From: Phaeobacter sp. A36a-5a
GTDB taxonomy: Bacteria; Pseudomonadota; Alphaproteobacteria; Rhodobacterales; Rhodobacteraceae
Assembly (NCBI RefSeq): GCF_037911135.1
Contig: NZ_JBBLYU010000003.1
Location: 186,001 to 250,000 of the forward strand
DNA: 64,000 nucleotides
Reading direction: 5' to 3'
Part shown: piece by piece, positions 52,140 through 61,213 of the stretch
How the letters are laid out: each line of letters opens with the position of its first letter
Numbering within the stretch: the stretch's first letter is position 1
Position numbers and translations under genes: made by a program
The notes under the pieces: generated by a model
What the model was told of the DNA's origin: nothing
Seen by the model: only the letters and a program-made list of their open reading frames with translations
Database searches by the model: none

Positions 52140-54595
52140 TGTGGCGCGCGCTGACCCTTGCAGCACTTACCCTGGCTGCGGCATCTGTGGATGCCCAGAC
52201 GGTGGTCGCCCGTTCGGGAGAGCATGACGGGTTTTCCCGGCTGGTCATGCGGCTTCCAAATGGCGCGCCATGGTCGCTGCGTCAGTCAGGCCAATCGGCG
52301 CAGGTGGTCATTGAAACGCCAACAGTGGTGTTTGATACATCCCGAATCTTCGATCTTATTCCGCGGACGCGCCTGCAATCTGTGTCGCAGGCCGGTCCCG
52401 GACAACCGCTGAACCTACAGCTTGGTTGCGCATGTGAGGTGACCTCCTTCGTGCAGAAGGACGGGTATCTGGTGATCGATATCGCCGATGGCCCCGCCGG
52501 GGCCGAGCGGCGTGTCATCGCAGGCTCGCCCTTGCCTCTGTTGCCCGGCACGTTCAACAGCGCAGGCTATCGCTTCAATCTAGCGGCGCGCGCCGCTGCT
52601 GATGCACGCGCCGCACTCGATCTGGCCGGCGTCACGTCCGGCAGCTCCGACCGGCCCAATCCGGTACAGCGCCTCCCCGTAGCTGTGGCGGACGCCCCAT
52701 CAGCCGTGGTGCTGCCCCTCAATCTGAACCGGACACCCCGCACAAACACTGAAGCAAATCCTGCCGGGGGCACAAGTGTTGCCGCCGCGCCAGCCCCGGA
52801 ACCAACACCAGTCCCGGTACAGGTTGATACCGATATGCTGCTCGACCTGTCAGAAACGGAGCGCGCAGCCACAGTCAACGAATCTGAACAGCGGCTGTTG
52901 CAACAGATCAGCCGGGCAACCAATCAGGGCCTTCTGGAGCTTGTTGGTGTAGAAGTTCACGATGGTCCCGCCGGACATATCCTTGACCCGCTGAGCAGCC
53001 GTGATCGCCCTCTTAATCCGCTGGACCAGATCTCTGTCACGTCCTCCGTGGATCGCGAAACCGGCCTGGTTGCGCGCCGCTCGGGCGATTCCAATCAGCC
53101 GACACACTGCTTGTCGAGCACACAGCTTGCCATCCATGAATGGGGCAGTGATGAGCCATTCTCTGACCAGATATCACCGCTTCGGGCTGAACTGGTGCGT
53201 GAATTCGACGATGTCGATCCGGCTGCCGTCCTAACCCTGGCGCGGGCCTATCTCTTTTTCGGGTTCGGTGCTGAGGCACAGGCGATCTTGCGTATGATGC
53301 CGTCTGGCGCAGCGGAACATGATGATGCCGTCGCGCTAACCGCGATGGGGGCTGTGCTGGACGGTCAGGACCTTGGCGTAAACCACGCCTTCGCCGGGCA
53401 ACAGGTCTGCGACAGCGAAGTGGCGCTCTGGGCAGCGCTGGCCGATGGCACGATCAAGAAAAACGCAAAGACGGATGCAATCCAGCAGGCCTTTGCCAAG
53501 CTGCCACCACATTTGCGGGTCCAGGTCGGCCCGCGGGTCAGCACGCTTTTTGCAAAGGCCGGTGACCCTCATCTGGCGGGCGCCACGCTGCGTTCGGTTG
53601 ATCGTACCGGCGTCGACCACGTGCCCGAAATCAATCTGGCCGAAGCCGAAATCGCCAAATTGGAAGGTGACGTCGAAACCGTGGCTCAGGAGCTGACGGA
53701 GGAGGTCGCGGAGCGGACGGAAAACGCCCCCCGTGCCTTGATTGAGCTGATTGATCTCAGCTTTGCCGAGCGCTCTGCGCTGTCGCCGGATGTCCCGGAT
53801 CTGGCCGCGTCCTATGAGGTCGAGAATCGCGATAGCCCACTGGGCATGGACTTGCGCCGCGCCGTGGTCTCGGCATTGGCCCTGACCGGCCAGTTCCATG
53901 ACAGCTTCAATGAATTGGATGCCTTGAGCAGACGTGATGGTCCTGCGGCGCGCACTGCCGCGCTGGAACCGCTTCTGACATTGCTGACGGAACGCGCAGA
54001 TGATGTGACATTCCTGCAGTATGCGCTGGTCATTGCGGCCAATGGTACCCCGGCCGAGGTAGCTCCGATTGCCGATATCGTGGCTCAGCGGCTGCTTGAT
54101 CTCGGGTTTGCACAGCAGGCACAGTCGATCCTGAAGAAGCTCGCCATGGAACCCGGCAACGCCAAACGACGCCTGCTTCTGGCCAAGGCAGCACTCGCGA
54201 TGGACAAACCGCACTCCGCGCTGGTGGAGCTGATGGGGCTGTCCGGGTCTGAAGCAAATAAGCTGCGCGCCGAAGCGCTGTGGCGAAACGGTGAATATGC
54301 AAGAGCTGGCGAATATCTTCTTGAAGAAGACGAAGAGGATGCGGCGGCGCGCGGTTTCTGGCACTCGGAAGATCGCGAGAATCTTGCAACCATTGATGCT
54401 GATGTTGCGCAGCAGTTTGGCGGAGTCGCGAGGGCGACGACACAGATCGAAGAAACTGCAAAAGAACCAAGTGGTTTGCCGCCCCTGGCCCATGCGAGGG
54501 CCCTGGTCGAAAGCAGCGAGGGAACACGCGGCGGTATTGCCGATCTGCTGCAGAAGGTGACGCGGCAGCCAGAGCTTTCCGAAGACGGATCATAG
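52136..54595 (+). CDS. uncharacterised 819-aa exported protein next to motA (possible MotC counterpart)
   Basis: The protein has a clear signal peptide (MWRALTLAALTLAAASVDA) and so is periplasmic or secreted. Residues about 25-125 look like an AMIN-type beta domain (GFSRLVMRLPNGAPWSLRQ, then LQLGCACEVTSFVQKDGYLVIDI, with two close cysteines). A Pro/Thr-rich linker follows, and from about residue 330 a long alpha-helical TPR-like array (AAVLTLARAYLFFGFGAEAQAIL, AKAALAMDKPHSALVELMGL). Further cysteines are in QPTHCLSS and GQQVCDSE. It is coupled to motA by ATGA. I do not recognise a named family; context with motE and motA suggests a role at the stator, like rhizobial MotC. Confidence 0.75.
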   Translation: MMWRALTLAALTLAAASVDAQTVVARSGEHDGFSRLVMRLPNGAPWSLRQSGQSAQVVIETPTVVFDTSRIFDLIPRTRLQSVSQAGPGQPLNLQLGCACEVTSFVQKDGYLVIDIADGPAGAERRVIAGSPLPLLPGTFNSAGYRFNLAARAAADARAALDLAGVTSGSSDRPNPVQRLPVAVADAPSAVVLPLNLNRTPRTNTEANPAGGTSVAAAPAPEPTPVPVQVDTDMLLDLSETERAATVNESEQRLLQQISRATNQGLLELVGVEVHDGPAGHILDPLSSRDRPLNPLDQISVTSSVDRETGLVARRSGDSNQPTHCLSSTQLAIHEWGSDEPFSDQISPLRAELVREFDDVDPAAVLTLARAYLFFGFGAEAQAILRMMPSGAAEHDDAVALTAMGAVLDGQDLGVNHAFAGQQVCDSEVALWAALADGTIKKNAKTDAIQQAFAKLPPHLRVQVGPRVSTLFAKAGDPHLAGATLRSVDRTGVDHVPEINLAEAEIAKLEGDVETVAQELTEEVAERTENAPRALIELIDLSFAERSALSPDVPDLAASYEVENRDSPLGMDLRRAVVSALALTGQFHDSFNELDALSRRDGPAARTAALEPLLTLLTERADDVTFLQYALVIAANGTPAEVAPIADIVAQRLLDLGFAQQAQSILKKLAMEPGNAKRRLLLAKAALAMDKPHSALVELMGLSGSEANKLRAEALWRNGEYARAGEYLLEEDEEDAAARGFWHSEDRENLATIDADVAQQFGGVARATTQIEETAKEPSGLPPLAHARALVESSEGTRGGIADLLQKVTRQPELSEDGS

Positions 54596-54631
54596 CTGAC
54601 AACGATCTTTTCTGCCACGCTGACAGAAACC

Positions 54632-54654
54632 AGGACCGCCTCACCGGCGGTCTT
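54632..54654 (+). terminator. hairpin before sltF
   Basis: AGGACCGCC-TCACC-GGCGGTCTT is a 9-bp stem (one G-T pair) 37 bases after the stop of the 819-aa protein gene. It has no real T-run and may only partly stop transcription into sltF. Confidence 0.4.
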
Positions 54655-54734
54655 GGCGCATCTGATGATAACGGTTTGTCAATGCTCTGGTCTTAGGCTC
54701 GGACTTAGGGTGAATCCTCATTTGGACAGGCAGA

Positions 54735-55535
54735 ATGCCGAAATTGAGCTTTCTTTTCAGACAACAGCGGCGATGTGCCCGCTGCACAGTCAGTTTGCCA
54801 GTATGGTCTGCGCTTTTTTGTGCGGCGCTGGGGCTATTGGTGTTTTTGAAACCGCAGACCGGACATGCGTCCTCGCCGCAGGTTTCGGCGTTATGTGATC
54901 TCGCCGCACGGCGCGCGGCACGTGATCAGGGCGTGCCACTGGACGTTCTGCGCGCGATTACCAGAACGGAAACCGGTCGTGGCGGCAAACAAGGGCTTCA
55001 GCCATGGCCGTGGACGGTCAATATGGAAGGCGCCGGTAAGTGGTTTCAGACTGAAGATGAGGCGAGAGCCTATGTCTTCTCGCACTTCAAGCGCGGCGCG
55101 CGCAGCTTTGATGTCGGGTGTTTCCAGATCAACTTCAAATGGCATGGTCAGGCGTTCGACTCGATTGACCAAATGTTCGATCCACTTGCCAATGCGCAAT
55201 ATGCGGCGCGCTTCCTGCGCGAACTGCATGATGAATTCGGCGATTGGTCCCAGGCGGCCGGCGCCTATCACTCGCGCACGCCGACCTATGCAAATCGCTA
55301 TACAGCACGTTTCGATCGCGTTCGGGCTGATCTGAAGCCAGTCGAGACCGTTGCCGCGCTGCCGGTGGAGCGCAAACGGGCCACCTTCTCCGCCCCGCAA
55401 CCGCTCGCCATGCTTCACAATCCCTCACCGCTGATCACCCAAGGCGCAGCGCCCTCCGGCGCAGCTCGATTGGGCTCACTGGTCCCATTAACGGGCGGCG
55501 GCGCATCCGCGCAGGCTCTCATCGTACTGAAATAA
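54735..55535 (+). CDS. sltF: flagellar lytic transglycosylase SltF
   Basis: The 266-residue exported muramidase opens the peptidoglycan so that the rod can pass. A hydrophobic export signal (SLPVWSALFCAALGLLVFLK) is followed by an SLT domain: DVLRAITRTETGRGG with the catalytic glutamate, FDVGCFQINFKWHGQAF, then DPLANAQYAARFLRELHDEFGDWSQAAGAYHS. The C-terminal ~70 residues are low-complexity and probably serve as a contact region. Rhodobacter sphaeroides SltF, a flagellum-specific enzyme that replaces the FlgJ muramidase, has the same layout. It precedes flhA by 13 bases. Confidence 0.88.
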   Translation: MPKLSFLFRQQRRCARCTVSLPVWSALFCAALGLLVFLKPQTGHASSPQVSALCDLAARRAARDQGVPLDVLRAITRTETGRGGKQGLQPWPWTVNMEGAGKWFQTEDEARAYVFSHFKRGARSFDVGCFQINFKWHGQAFDSIDQMFDPLANAQYAARFLRELHDEFGDWSQAAGAYHSRTPTYANRYTARFDRVRADLKPVETVAALPVERKRATFSAPQPLAMLHNPSPLITQGAAPSGAARLGSLVPLTGGGASAQALIVLK

Positions 55536-55548
55536 GGGCTGAATTTCC

Positions 55549-57642
55549 GTGCCAAATATTGATATACAAAAACTGTTCAGCCCCACCGTGCTGCTCGCAC
55601 TCGCGCTGATGGCGATTATCGTGATGATGATTCTGCCGATGCCAGCCTGGGTTCTGGATATCGGTCTCGCGGCTTCCTTCGGGCTTGCGATCCTGATCTT
55701 CACAATAACCTTGTTTATCGAGCGACCTCTGGATTTCTCATCATTCCCGACGATCCTGCTGGCCTCTCTGATGCTGCGGTTGTCGCTGAATGTGTCCTCG
55801 ACAAAACTGATTATCGGTCAGGGCCATACCGGCACCGATGCCGCAGGCGGGGTGATCGAGGGATTCGCTCAGTTCGTCATGGGGGGCAGTGTATTCCTTG
55901 GCCTCGTTGTCTTTGGGGTGCTGTTGATCGTGAACTTCATGGTCATTACCAAAGGTGCAGCGCGGATGGCCGAGGTCGGCGCCCGCTTTGCACTGGACGG
56001 GATGCCAGGCAAGCAGCTGGCAATCGACAGCGACATGTCGGCCGGCGCCATTGACCACGCCACAGCGCGCGAGCGTCGCGAGGTGGAACAACGCGAAACA
56101 ACATTCTTCGGCTCTCTGGACGGTGCGTCCAAATTTGTAAAAGGCGACGCAATCGCCGGCCTGCTGATCACCCTGTTGAACCTGATCATGGGCCTCATCA
56201 TGGGCGTGCTTGTTCACGACATGCCGGTTGTTTCCGCATTTGAAACCTATGCGATCCTGACGGTTGGCGATGGTCTGGTCTCTCAGATCCCCTCGGTCAT
56301 CATCTCGATTGCGGCAGCTCTCTTGCTGGCCCGCGGCGGTGCGACGGGCTCGACCGATATCGCGCTGGCCGATCAGCTGGGCAAACATCCGGCCGCTCTG
56401 GCAACCGTTGCCGTGCTCATGTCGCTGTTTGCGCTGGTTCCGGGTCTGCCGTTTATCCCCTTCATGGTGGGGGGCGCTGTACTGGGATACACCGCCTATA
56501 AGATGAGCAAGAACATGAAGGACCGCGAAGAAGCGGATATGGACGAGCGGATCGAAGAAGTCATGGAGCCGAAGGAAAACCGGGCGCTGGGTGACATCCT
56601 CGATCTGGACGACCTGCACCTGGAATTCGCACCGGATCTGGTGAGCATGGTTCTGGATGCCGGGACCGGGCTGGATGCCCGCATTGCCAATATGCGGACG
56701 CATGTGGCAACCACCTTTGGGCTTATCCTGCCGGAGATCCGCCTGACGGATGAGCCTGAGCTGATGACCGGCACCTATGTGATCAAAGTGCAAGGGGTGG
56801 AACAGGTGCGCGGCATTCTTCATCCCGAAATGGTGCTCGCGTTGATGCCCGACAATCACGCAGCCCTGCCGCCCGGCACCGATGTGACAGAACCTGTCTA
56901 TGGTGCACCTGCGCGTTGGATATCTTCGAAGAGCCAGGAAGATGCAGCGCTCTCAGGCGCCACAATCGTCACCGCACCGGAAATTCTGGCCACCCATTTG
57001 TTGGAAGTGATCAAGCAGAACTTCCCGCGTCTGCTGACGCTGAAATCCCTGCGCCGTCTGCTGAACGAAATGACCGAGCTGACAGATGAATTCCGCGCCG
57101 AGGCAAATCGCAAACTGCTGGACGAACTGGTGCCGGACAAGGTGCCGATGGACACGTTGCACAGCGTCTTGCGTCTGCTTCTGGAGGAGCGGGTGTCCAT
57201 CCGCAACATGCCTCTCATTCTCGAATCGATTGCCGAGGCACGCCTCCATACCAACCAGCCCGAGATCATCTGTGAGCATGTGCGCCAACGTTTGGGTTTC
57301 CAGCTGGTTGGTGAGATGAAGCGCGAGGATGGGACCATTCCGCTGATCCAGCTGGCCCCGGAATGGGAAGAGACCTTCTCTACCTACCAGATCGACGCTC
57401 AGGGTGGCGCCGTCGATATCGCGCTGCCGCCGGATCAGTTCAACCGACTGGCCGAGGGGCTGAGCGACCGACTGAACAGCACGACCGAACAGGGTGTTTT
57501 TGCAGCGGTTGTTACCTCGACCCGGCGTCGTCGATACCTGCGGACAATCCTGAAATCACGCGGCATCCTCAATCCGGTTTTGTCTTTCGAGGAAATCGGA
57601 CTTGAGGCCAGACCTGCCCTGGTAGGCATGGTTCCGGCATGA
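55549..57642 (+). CDS. flhA: flagellar export protein FlhA
   Basis: The 697-residue inner membrane protein is the nonameric export gate ring that couples proton motive force to secretion. The N-terminal half has eight helices, with the family motifs RPLDFSSFPTILLASLMLRLSLNVSSTK and GMPGKQLAIDSDMSAGAI, then RRREVEQRE-like cytoplasmic loop ARERREVEQRETTFFGSLDGASKFVKGDAIAG (the FHIPEP region). The C-terminal half is the soluble substrate-docking domain. It starts with GTG, and its end overlaps fliR by four bases. Confidence 0.96.
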   Translation: MPNIDIQKLFSPTVLLALALMAIIVMMILPMPAWVLDIGLAASFGLAILIFTITLFIERPLDFSSFPTILLASLMLRLSLNVSSTKLIIGQGHTGTDAAGGVIEGFAQFVMGGSVFLGLVVFGVLLIVNFMVITKGAARMAEVGARFALDGMPGKQLAIDSDMSAGAIDHATARERREVEQRETTFFGSLDGASKFVKGDAIAGLLITLLNLIMGLIMGVLVHDMPVVSAFETYAILTVGDGLVSQIPSVIISIAAALLLARGGATGSTDIALADQLGKHPAALATVAVLMSLFALVPGLPFIPFMVGGAVLGYTAYKMSKNMKDREEADMDERIEEVMEPKENRALGDILDLDDLHLEFAPDLVSMVLDAGTGLDARIANMRTHVATTFGLILPEIRLTDEPELMTGTYVIKVQGVEQVRGILHPEMVLALMPDNHAALPPGTDVTEPVYGAPARWISSKSQEDAALSGATIVTAPEILATHLLEVIKQNFPRLLTLKSLRRLLNEMTELTDEFRAEANRKLLDELVPDKVPMDTLHSVLRLLLEERVSIRNMPLILESIAEARLHTNQPEIICEHVRQRLGFQLVGEMKREDGTIPLIQLAPEWEETFSTYQIDAQGGAVDIALPPDQFNRLAEGLSDRLNSTTEQGVFAAVVTSTRRRRYLRTILKSRGILNPVLSFEEIGLEARPALVGMVPA

Positions 57643-58418
57643 GCATTGGCTTTCTGCCGCCTGAGCTGGTCGCTCTTCTGGGCGCCGGCTTTTGGCATGG
57701 GGCCATCATCTTTCTGCGGGTTGCGGCCATGGTGTCCGTACTACCCGCCTTCGGCGAAAAATATGTCCCGGTGCGGATCAAACTGGCCATTTCGCTGGCG
57801 TTCACATTTATCGTGGCGCCGGCCTTGCCGTTGCTGCCGGAACCGGCCAGCCCGCTGCATTACGCCAGTCTCGCGCTGAGTGAAGCCGTTGTTGGTCTGG
57901 CCCTCGGGGTCGCGATCCGCATGTTTGTTCATGCAATCCAGATCGCCGGAACAATTGCCGCGCAGTCGACGTCTCTCGCACAGGTTCTGGGCGGTATCGG
58001 TGCCGAGCCAATGCCCGCTATTGGCGCCGTCCTTTTGATCTCGGGATTGGCGCTGGCGGTCATGCTGGGTCTTCATATCCGTGTGGCTGAATTCATAATC
58101 TACAGCTACATGATGTTCCCGGTGGGTGAATTTCCGGCGGCATCCGGCCTGTCGGATTGGGGCGTACACCGTGTTTCGCGCGCCTTTGCGATGGGGTTCT
58201 CTCTCGCTGCACCGTTCCTGATCGGCTCGATGGTCTACAATCTGACACTGGGTGTCATCAACCGCGCCATGCCCGCGCTGATGGTGGCCTTTGTCGGTGC
58301 GCCGGTGGTTACCTTCGGAGGTCTCGCAATCCTGATGGTTGCCAGCCCAATGATCTTGGATATCTGGAGCACCGCGCTTATGAGCTTCTTTGCCAATCCG
58401 GGTGAGGGGATGCCATGA
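57639..58418 (+). CDS. fliR: flagellar export gate protein FliR
   Basis: A 259-residue polytopic membrane protein with about six helices, a single-copy subunit of the FliP5-FliQ4-FliR1 export gate. Family segments include FLRVAAMVSVLPAFGEKYVPVRIKLAI near residue 28, GVAIRMFVHAIQIAGTIAAQSTSL and MPALMVAFVGAPVVTFGGLAILMV. The gene overlaps flhA and flhB by four bases each (ATGA at both ends), which favours coupled translation of gate subunits. Confidence 0.94.
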   Translation: MSIGFLPPELVALLGAGFWHGAIIFLRVAAMVSVLPAFGEKYVPVRIKLAISLAFTFIVAPALPLLPEPASPLHYASLALSEAVVGLALGVAIRMFVHAIQIAGTIAAQSTSLAQVLGGIGAEPMPAIGAVLLISGLALAVMLGLHIRVAEFIIYSYMMFPVGEFPAASGLSDWGVHRVSRAFAMGFSLAAPFLIGSMVYNLTLGVINRAMPALMVAFVGAPVVTFGGLAILMVASPMILDIWSTALMSFFANPGEGMP

Positions 58419-59494
58419 GCGACGACGACTCAGACAAGTCATATGAACCAACACCGCAGAAGCTTGAGAAAGCACGGAAAAAAGGTGAAGTTCCAAAATC
58501 TACCGACCTGTCGGTGGCGGCGTCCTATCTCGGGCTGATCATCGCGATTTACGTGTCGGGGGCAGACGTTGTCGCCGAAATCGGCACGATATTGATGTCG
58601 TTTCTCGATCAACCCGACCGGCTGGCAGAATTATTCTTCAACGGCGCCGGCACCGTGCCGGTTGGCGGGATCATGATGGCTGTCGGGACCTCAAGTCTGC
58701 CGATCTTTATCGTCCCTATGGCCGCTGTTTTCCTGTCCATTGTCGCCCAGCGGGCCCTGGTTTTTGCTCCCAGCAAGCTGGAGCCAAAACTCTCAAAGAT
58801 CTCGATCATTTCCAACGCCAAGAATAAATTCGGGCGTTCGGGCCTTTTTGAGTTCTTCAAGAGCACCGTAAAGCTGATCCTCTACTCGGTCTGCATGGGT
58901 GTCTACCTGAACTATCGGCTGCCGGATATGATCGCGTCTTCTGCCACCGGCGCTTTTGTCGTCGTGATGATGATGGCGCAGCTGGCATTGGAGTTTCTCA
59001 TCCTCGCGCTGATCATCGCGCTGGGTATTGGTGTCATCGATGCCGCGTTTCAGCAGGCAGAGCACAATCGGAAAAACATGATGTCCCGCCAGGAAATCAT
59101 GGACGAAAGCAAAGAGTCCGAAGGCGACCCGCATCTAAAGGGCGCCCGCCGACAAAAGGCCCATCAGATTGCCATGGGCCAGGGCGTCGCAGATGTGGCA
59201 AAGGCAGATGTCGTTATCGTCAACCCGACTCATTACGCTGTCGCATTGAAATGGGACCGCGCACCAGGACAGGCGCCTGTCTGTGTGGCCAAGGGGGTGG
59301 ATGAAGTCGCTGCTATCATTCGCGAAGTTGCCAATGAGCATGGTGTCCCGATCCATAGCGATCCGCCGACCGCGCGCGCCCTGCATGCCGCGGTTCAGAT
59401 CGGCGAGGAAATTCACGAAGAGCATTATGCGCCGGTTGCCGCCGCGATCCGCTTTGCGGAGAACATGCGCCAGCGGGCCAAGGGGATGGTGTGA
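58415..59494 (+). CDS. flhB: flagellar export switch protein FlhB
   Basis: The 359-residue membrane protein switches export from rod/hook to filament subunits. The N-terminal part begins with EPTPQKLEKARKKGEVPKS and has four helices. The cytoplasmic domain contains the self-cleavage motif NPTH (residues 270-273, in VVIVNPTHYAVALKW). Typical residues after it are APVCVAKGVDEVAAIIREVA and PPTARALHAAVQIGEEI. It overlaps fliR by four bases and the next gene by one base. Confidence 0.96.
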   Translation: MSDDDSDKSYEPTPQKLEKARKKGEVPKSTDLSVAASYLGLIIAIYVSGADVVAEIGTILMSFLDQPDRLAELFFNGAGTVPVGGIMMAVGTSSLPIFIVPMAAVFLSIVAQRALVFAPSKLEPKLSKISIISNAKNKFGRSGLFEFFKSTVKLILYSVCMGVYLNYRLPDMIASSATGAFVVVMMMAQLALEFLILALIIALGIGVIDAAFQQAEHNRKNMMSRQEIMDESKESEGDPHLKGARRQKAHQIAMGQGVADVAKADVVIVNPTHYAVALKWDRAPGQAPVCVAKGVDEVAAIIREVANEHGVPIHSDPPTARALHAAVQIGEEIHEEHYAPVAAAIRFAENMRQRAKGMV

Positions 59495-59895
59495 TGAAGC
59501 AGAAAATGCTCGATCAGATGGCCGATGTGACCGAAGCCCTGTATCTGCAGGAACATGCCAAGGTAAAGCCGGTTCTTGATGCGGAAGCCCGCGTGCGCGG
59601 TCAGCTGACTAAGCTGGACCAGCAGATCAAAGACAGCCGCGATCTGGCCAGCTCCGACCATGCAATGAAAGCGCTTGGTGCCGATCTTCTGTGGCAAGGC
59701 TGGCATACCCGCGCCCGTCGAGAGTTGAATATGGAACTGGCGCAGATCACGGCACAGAAACTGCGGGCAATGGACAATCTGCGCAAGGCATTCGGTCGCA
59801 AACACGCCGTGGAGACAATGGCGATCGAAGAGCGCCTGAGGGTCAAGAAAGACAAGGCGCAAAAACTGCACAATCGCCTGATGAATATGGACTGA
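59494..59895 (+). CDS. small coiled-coil protein after flhB (FliJ-like)
   Basis: The 133-residue protein is highly charged, without cysteine or hydrophobic segments, and predicted to be almost wholly helical. The first part (QMADVTEALYLQEHAKVKPV, then RVRGQLTKLDQQI) and the last part (KLRAMDNLRKAFGRKHAVET and RVKKDKAQKLHNRL) look like two antiparallel coiled-coil strands, the fold of FliJ, the ATPase-associated export factor of similar size. FliJ proteins are too diverged to call by eye, so this is inference from shape and from the TGATG junction with flhB. It could also be an export chaperone. Confidence 0.6.
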   Translation: MKQKMLDQMADVTEALYLQEHAKVKPVLDAEARVRGQLTKLDQQIKDSRDLASSDHAMKALGADLLWQGWHTRARRELNMELAQITAQKLRAMDNLRKAFGRKHAVETMAIEERLRVKKDKAQKLHNRLMNMD

Positions 59896-59920
59896 GCCAC
59901 CTGACACAGGATGGCATCCA

Positions 59921-59957
59921 AGAGAAAGGCCGGTTCAAAATGAACCGGCCTTTCTCT
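59921..59957. terminator. strong bidirectional terminator
   Basis: AGAGAAAGGCCGGTTCA and TGAACCGGCCTTTCTCT form a perfect 17-bp stem with an AAA loop, flanked by TTT on the + strand. It separates the convergent fliJ-like gene and the second fliL-type gene. Confidence 0.9.
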
Positions 59958-59974
59958 TTTCGGCAGTGCATTGG

Positions 59975-60463
59975 TCAGACGTCTTGTCGCGACATCTCTA
60001 CAATCAGGACGTCATAGATATCTTTGCCCAGTTGTTTCTGCGCGGCCTCACGCAGCGCGGTCCGCAGCGGTGTCAACATGTCGGATCGGGTGAAGGCCCC
60101 GCGAAAGCCACCCATATTGGCATGATCGAACAGAACCTGCAGAAAGATATCCCGCAACTTGGGTTCATAAGCGTGGATCTTCTCGTTCATGCCAGCCTTG
60201 GTTTCCAGGCTGAGCGACACCACCACCAGCGAGGACAGCTGTTCGCGCTCGACAACGGGAACCACGAACTGGTTCGCCATCTTGATGTATTCGCGCTGCT
60301 CTTCCTCATCACCCGGCAGCTCCGGAGTGATCTCCTCGGCATGTTCGCCGCTATCCTCAGCGTGGTCTTCTGGGGCCGGTGCCGGAGCCATCATGATCCC
60401 GGCGCCGATACCTCCGGCAGTTCCGACCAGCAGTAGAATGACAGGCAGTAGTTTTGACAGCAT
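59975..60463 (-). CDS. FliL-family protein (paralogue 2)
   Basis: A 162-residue protein with one N-terminal helix (LPVILLLVGTAGGIGAGIMM), an acidic linker (APEDHAEDSGEHAEEITPEL), then a FliL-type periplasmic domain: YIKMANQFVVPVVEREQLSSLVVVSLSLE and EPKLRDIFLQVLFDHANMG, ending LGKDIYDVLIVEMSRQDV. It differs from the first FliL in a Gly-Gly-Phe loop and lacks close identity, so it is an old paralogue. It is the last gene of the flgC-to-flgH operon, nine bases after flgH. Role near the L/P rings or the stator is inferred only. Confidence 0.8.
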   Translation of the reverse strand: MLSKLLPVILLLVGTAGGIGAGIMMAPAPAPEDHAEDSGEHAEEITPELPGDEEEQREYIKMANQFVVPVVEREQLSSLVVVSLSLETKAGMNEKIHAYEPKLRDIFLQVLFDHANMGGFRGAFTRSDMLTPLRTALREAAQKQLGKDIYDVLIVEMSRQDV

Positions 60464-60472
60464 GTGCAGGCC

Positions 60473-61213
60473 TCAGAATGGCAGGATCACGTCCAGCACC
60501 TGCTGGCCGTAACGCGGTTGTTGGACATCAGTGATCTGGCCGCGGCCACCATATGAGACCCGCGCGGACGCGATCTTGTCGTAGGTGATCTCATTTTGAC
60601 GGCTGATATCGTCGGGGCGGACATAACCGGTCACCAGCAATTCGCGCATCTCAAAGTTGACGCGCAGCTCCTGCGTACCGTTGATGGAGAGAACACCGTT
60701 CGGCAGGACATCGACCACAGTCGCGGCAACCCGCAGTTCCAGTTTCTCGCTCCGTTTCACGGAGCCTTTGCCACCCGAGCTGCTGCTGCTGCCGATATCG
60801 ACGGCATCAGCCATCGTGGCACCGTCCGGCAATTTCCGGTCAATCCGCTGCGGCAGGCCCAGCAGCTGCGGCAGCGCCAGGCTCTCGGACCCGGAGCGGG
60901 ACCGTTTGGTGTCGTTTGAAATTTCGGCCTCTTCGTCAATCTCGATGACGACCGTCAGGATATCGCCCCGTTTGGTTGCCCGCCGATCCCCAAGCAGCGA
61001 CTGACGCGAGCCGCTCCAGAGCGAGGCCTGGTCGACCGGACGCTGTGTCTGGGTATCGACCGGCAGCCCCTGAAACAGCATGGCGACATGCTCGGGCGAT
61101 TCATTTGCCGGGCTGAACGTGGGAGGCTTGCCAACATGGTCGAGCCGTCCGCAGGCGCTGAGCATGATCACACCAGCAAGGGCGGATTTTGCCAAATAAA
61201 TTCTATTTTTCAT
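60473..61213 (-). CDS. flgH: flagellar L-ring lipoprotein FlgH
   Basis: The 246-residue outer membrane lipoprotein forms the L ring. The signal peptide ends in the lipobox LSAC (ALAGVIMLSACGRLDHVG), giving an N-terminal lipidated cysteine. Diagnostic segments are SLWSGSRQSLLGDRRATKRGDILTVVIEI near residue 63 and the C-terminal VAATVVDVLPNGVLSINGTQEL, then ELLVTGYVRPDDISRQNEI and VSYGGRGQI. It shares one base with flgA upstream. Confidence 0.96.
   Translation of the reverse strand: MKNRIYLAKSALAGVIMLSACGRLDHVGKPPTFSPANESPEHVAMLFQGLPVDTQTQRPVDQASLWSGSRQSLLGDRRATKRGDILTVVIEIDEEAEISNDTKRSRSGSESLALPQLLGLPQRIDRKLPDGATMADAVDIGSSSSSGGKGSVKRSEKLELRVAATVVDVLPNGVLSINGTQELRVNFEMRELLVTGYVRPDDISRQNEITYDKIASARVSYGGRGQITDVQQPRYGQQVLDVILPF

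Noticed and set aside
53336-54493. 385-codon open frame opposite the 819-aa protein gene
   Set aside because: Although the + strand gene is uncharacterised, that gene has a signal peptide, overlaps motA by ATGA and has normal codon use; the minus frame is Gln/Arg/Cys-rich and starts without a ribosome site.
54688-54714. CTTAGG-N6-CTTAGG before sltF as a CtrA box
   Set aside because: The half-sites are one base further apart than the TTAA-N7-TTAA spacing and both are TTAG, so the match is too weak.
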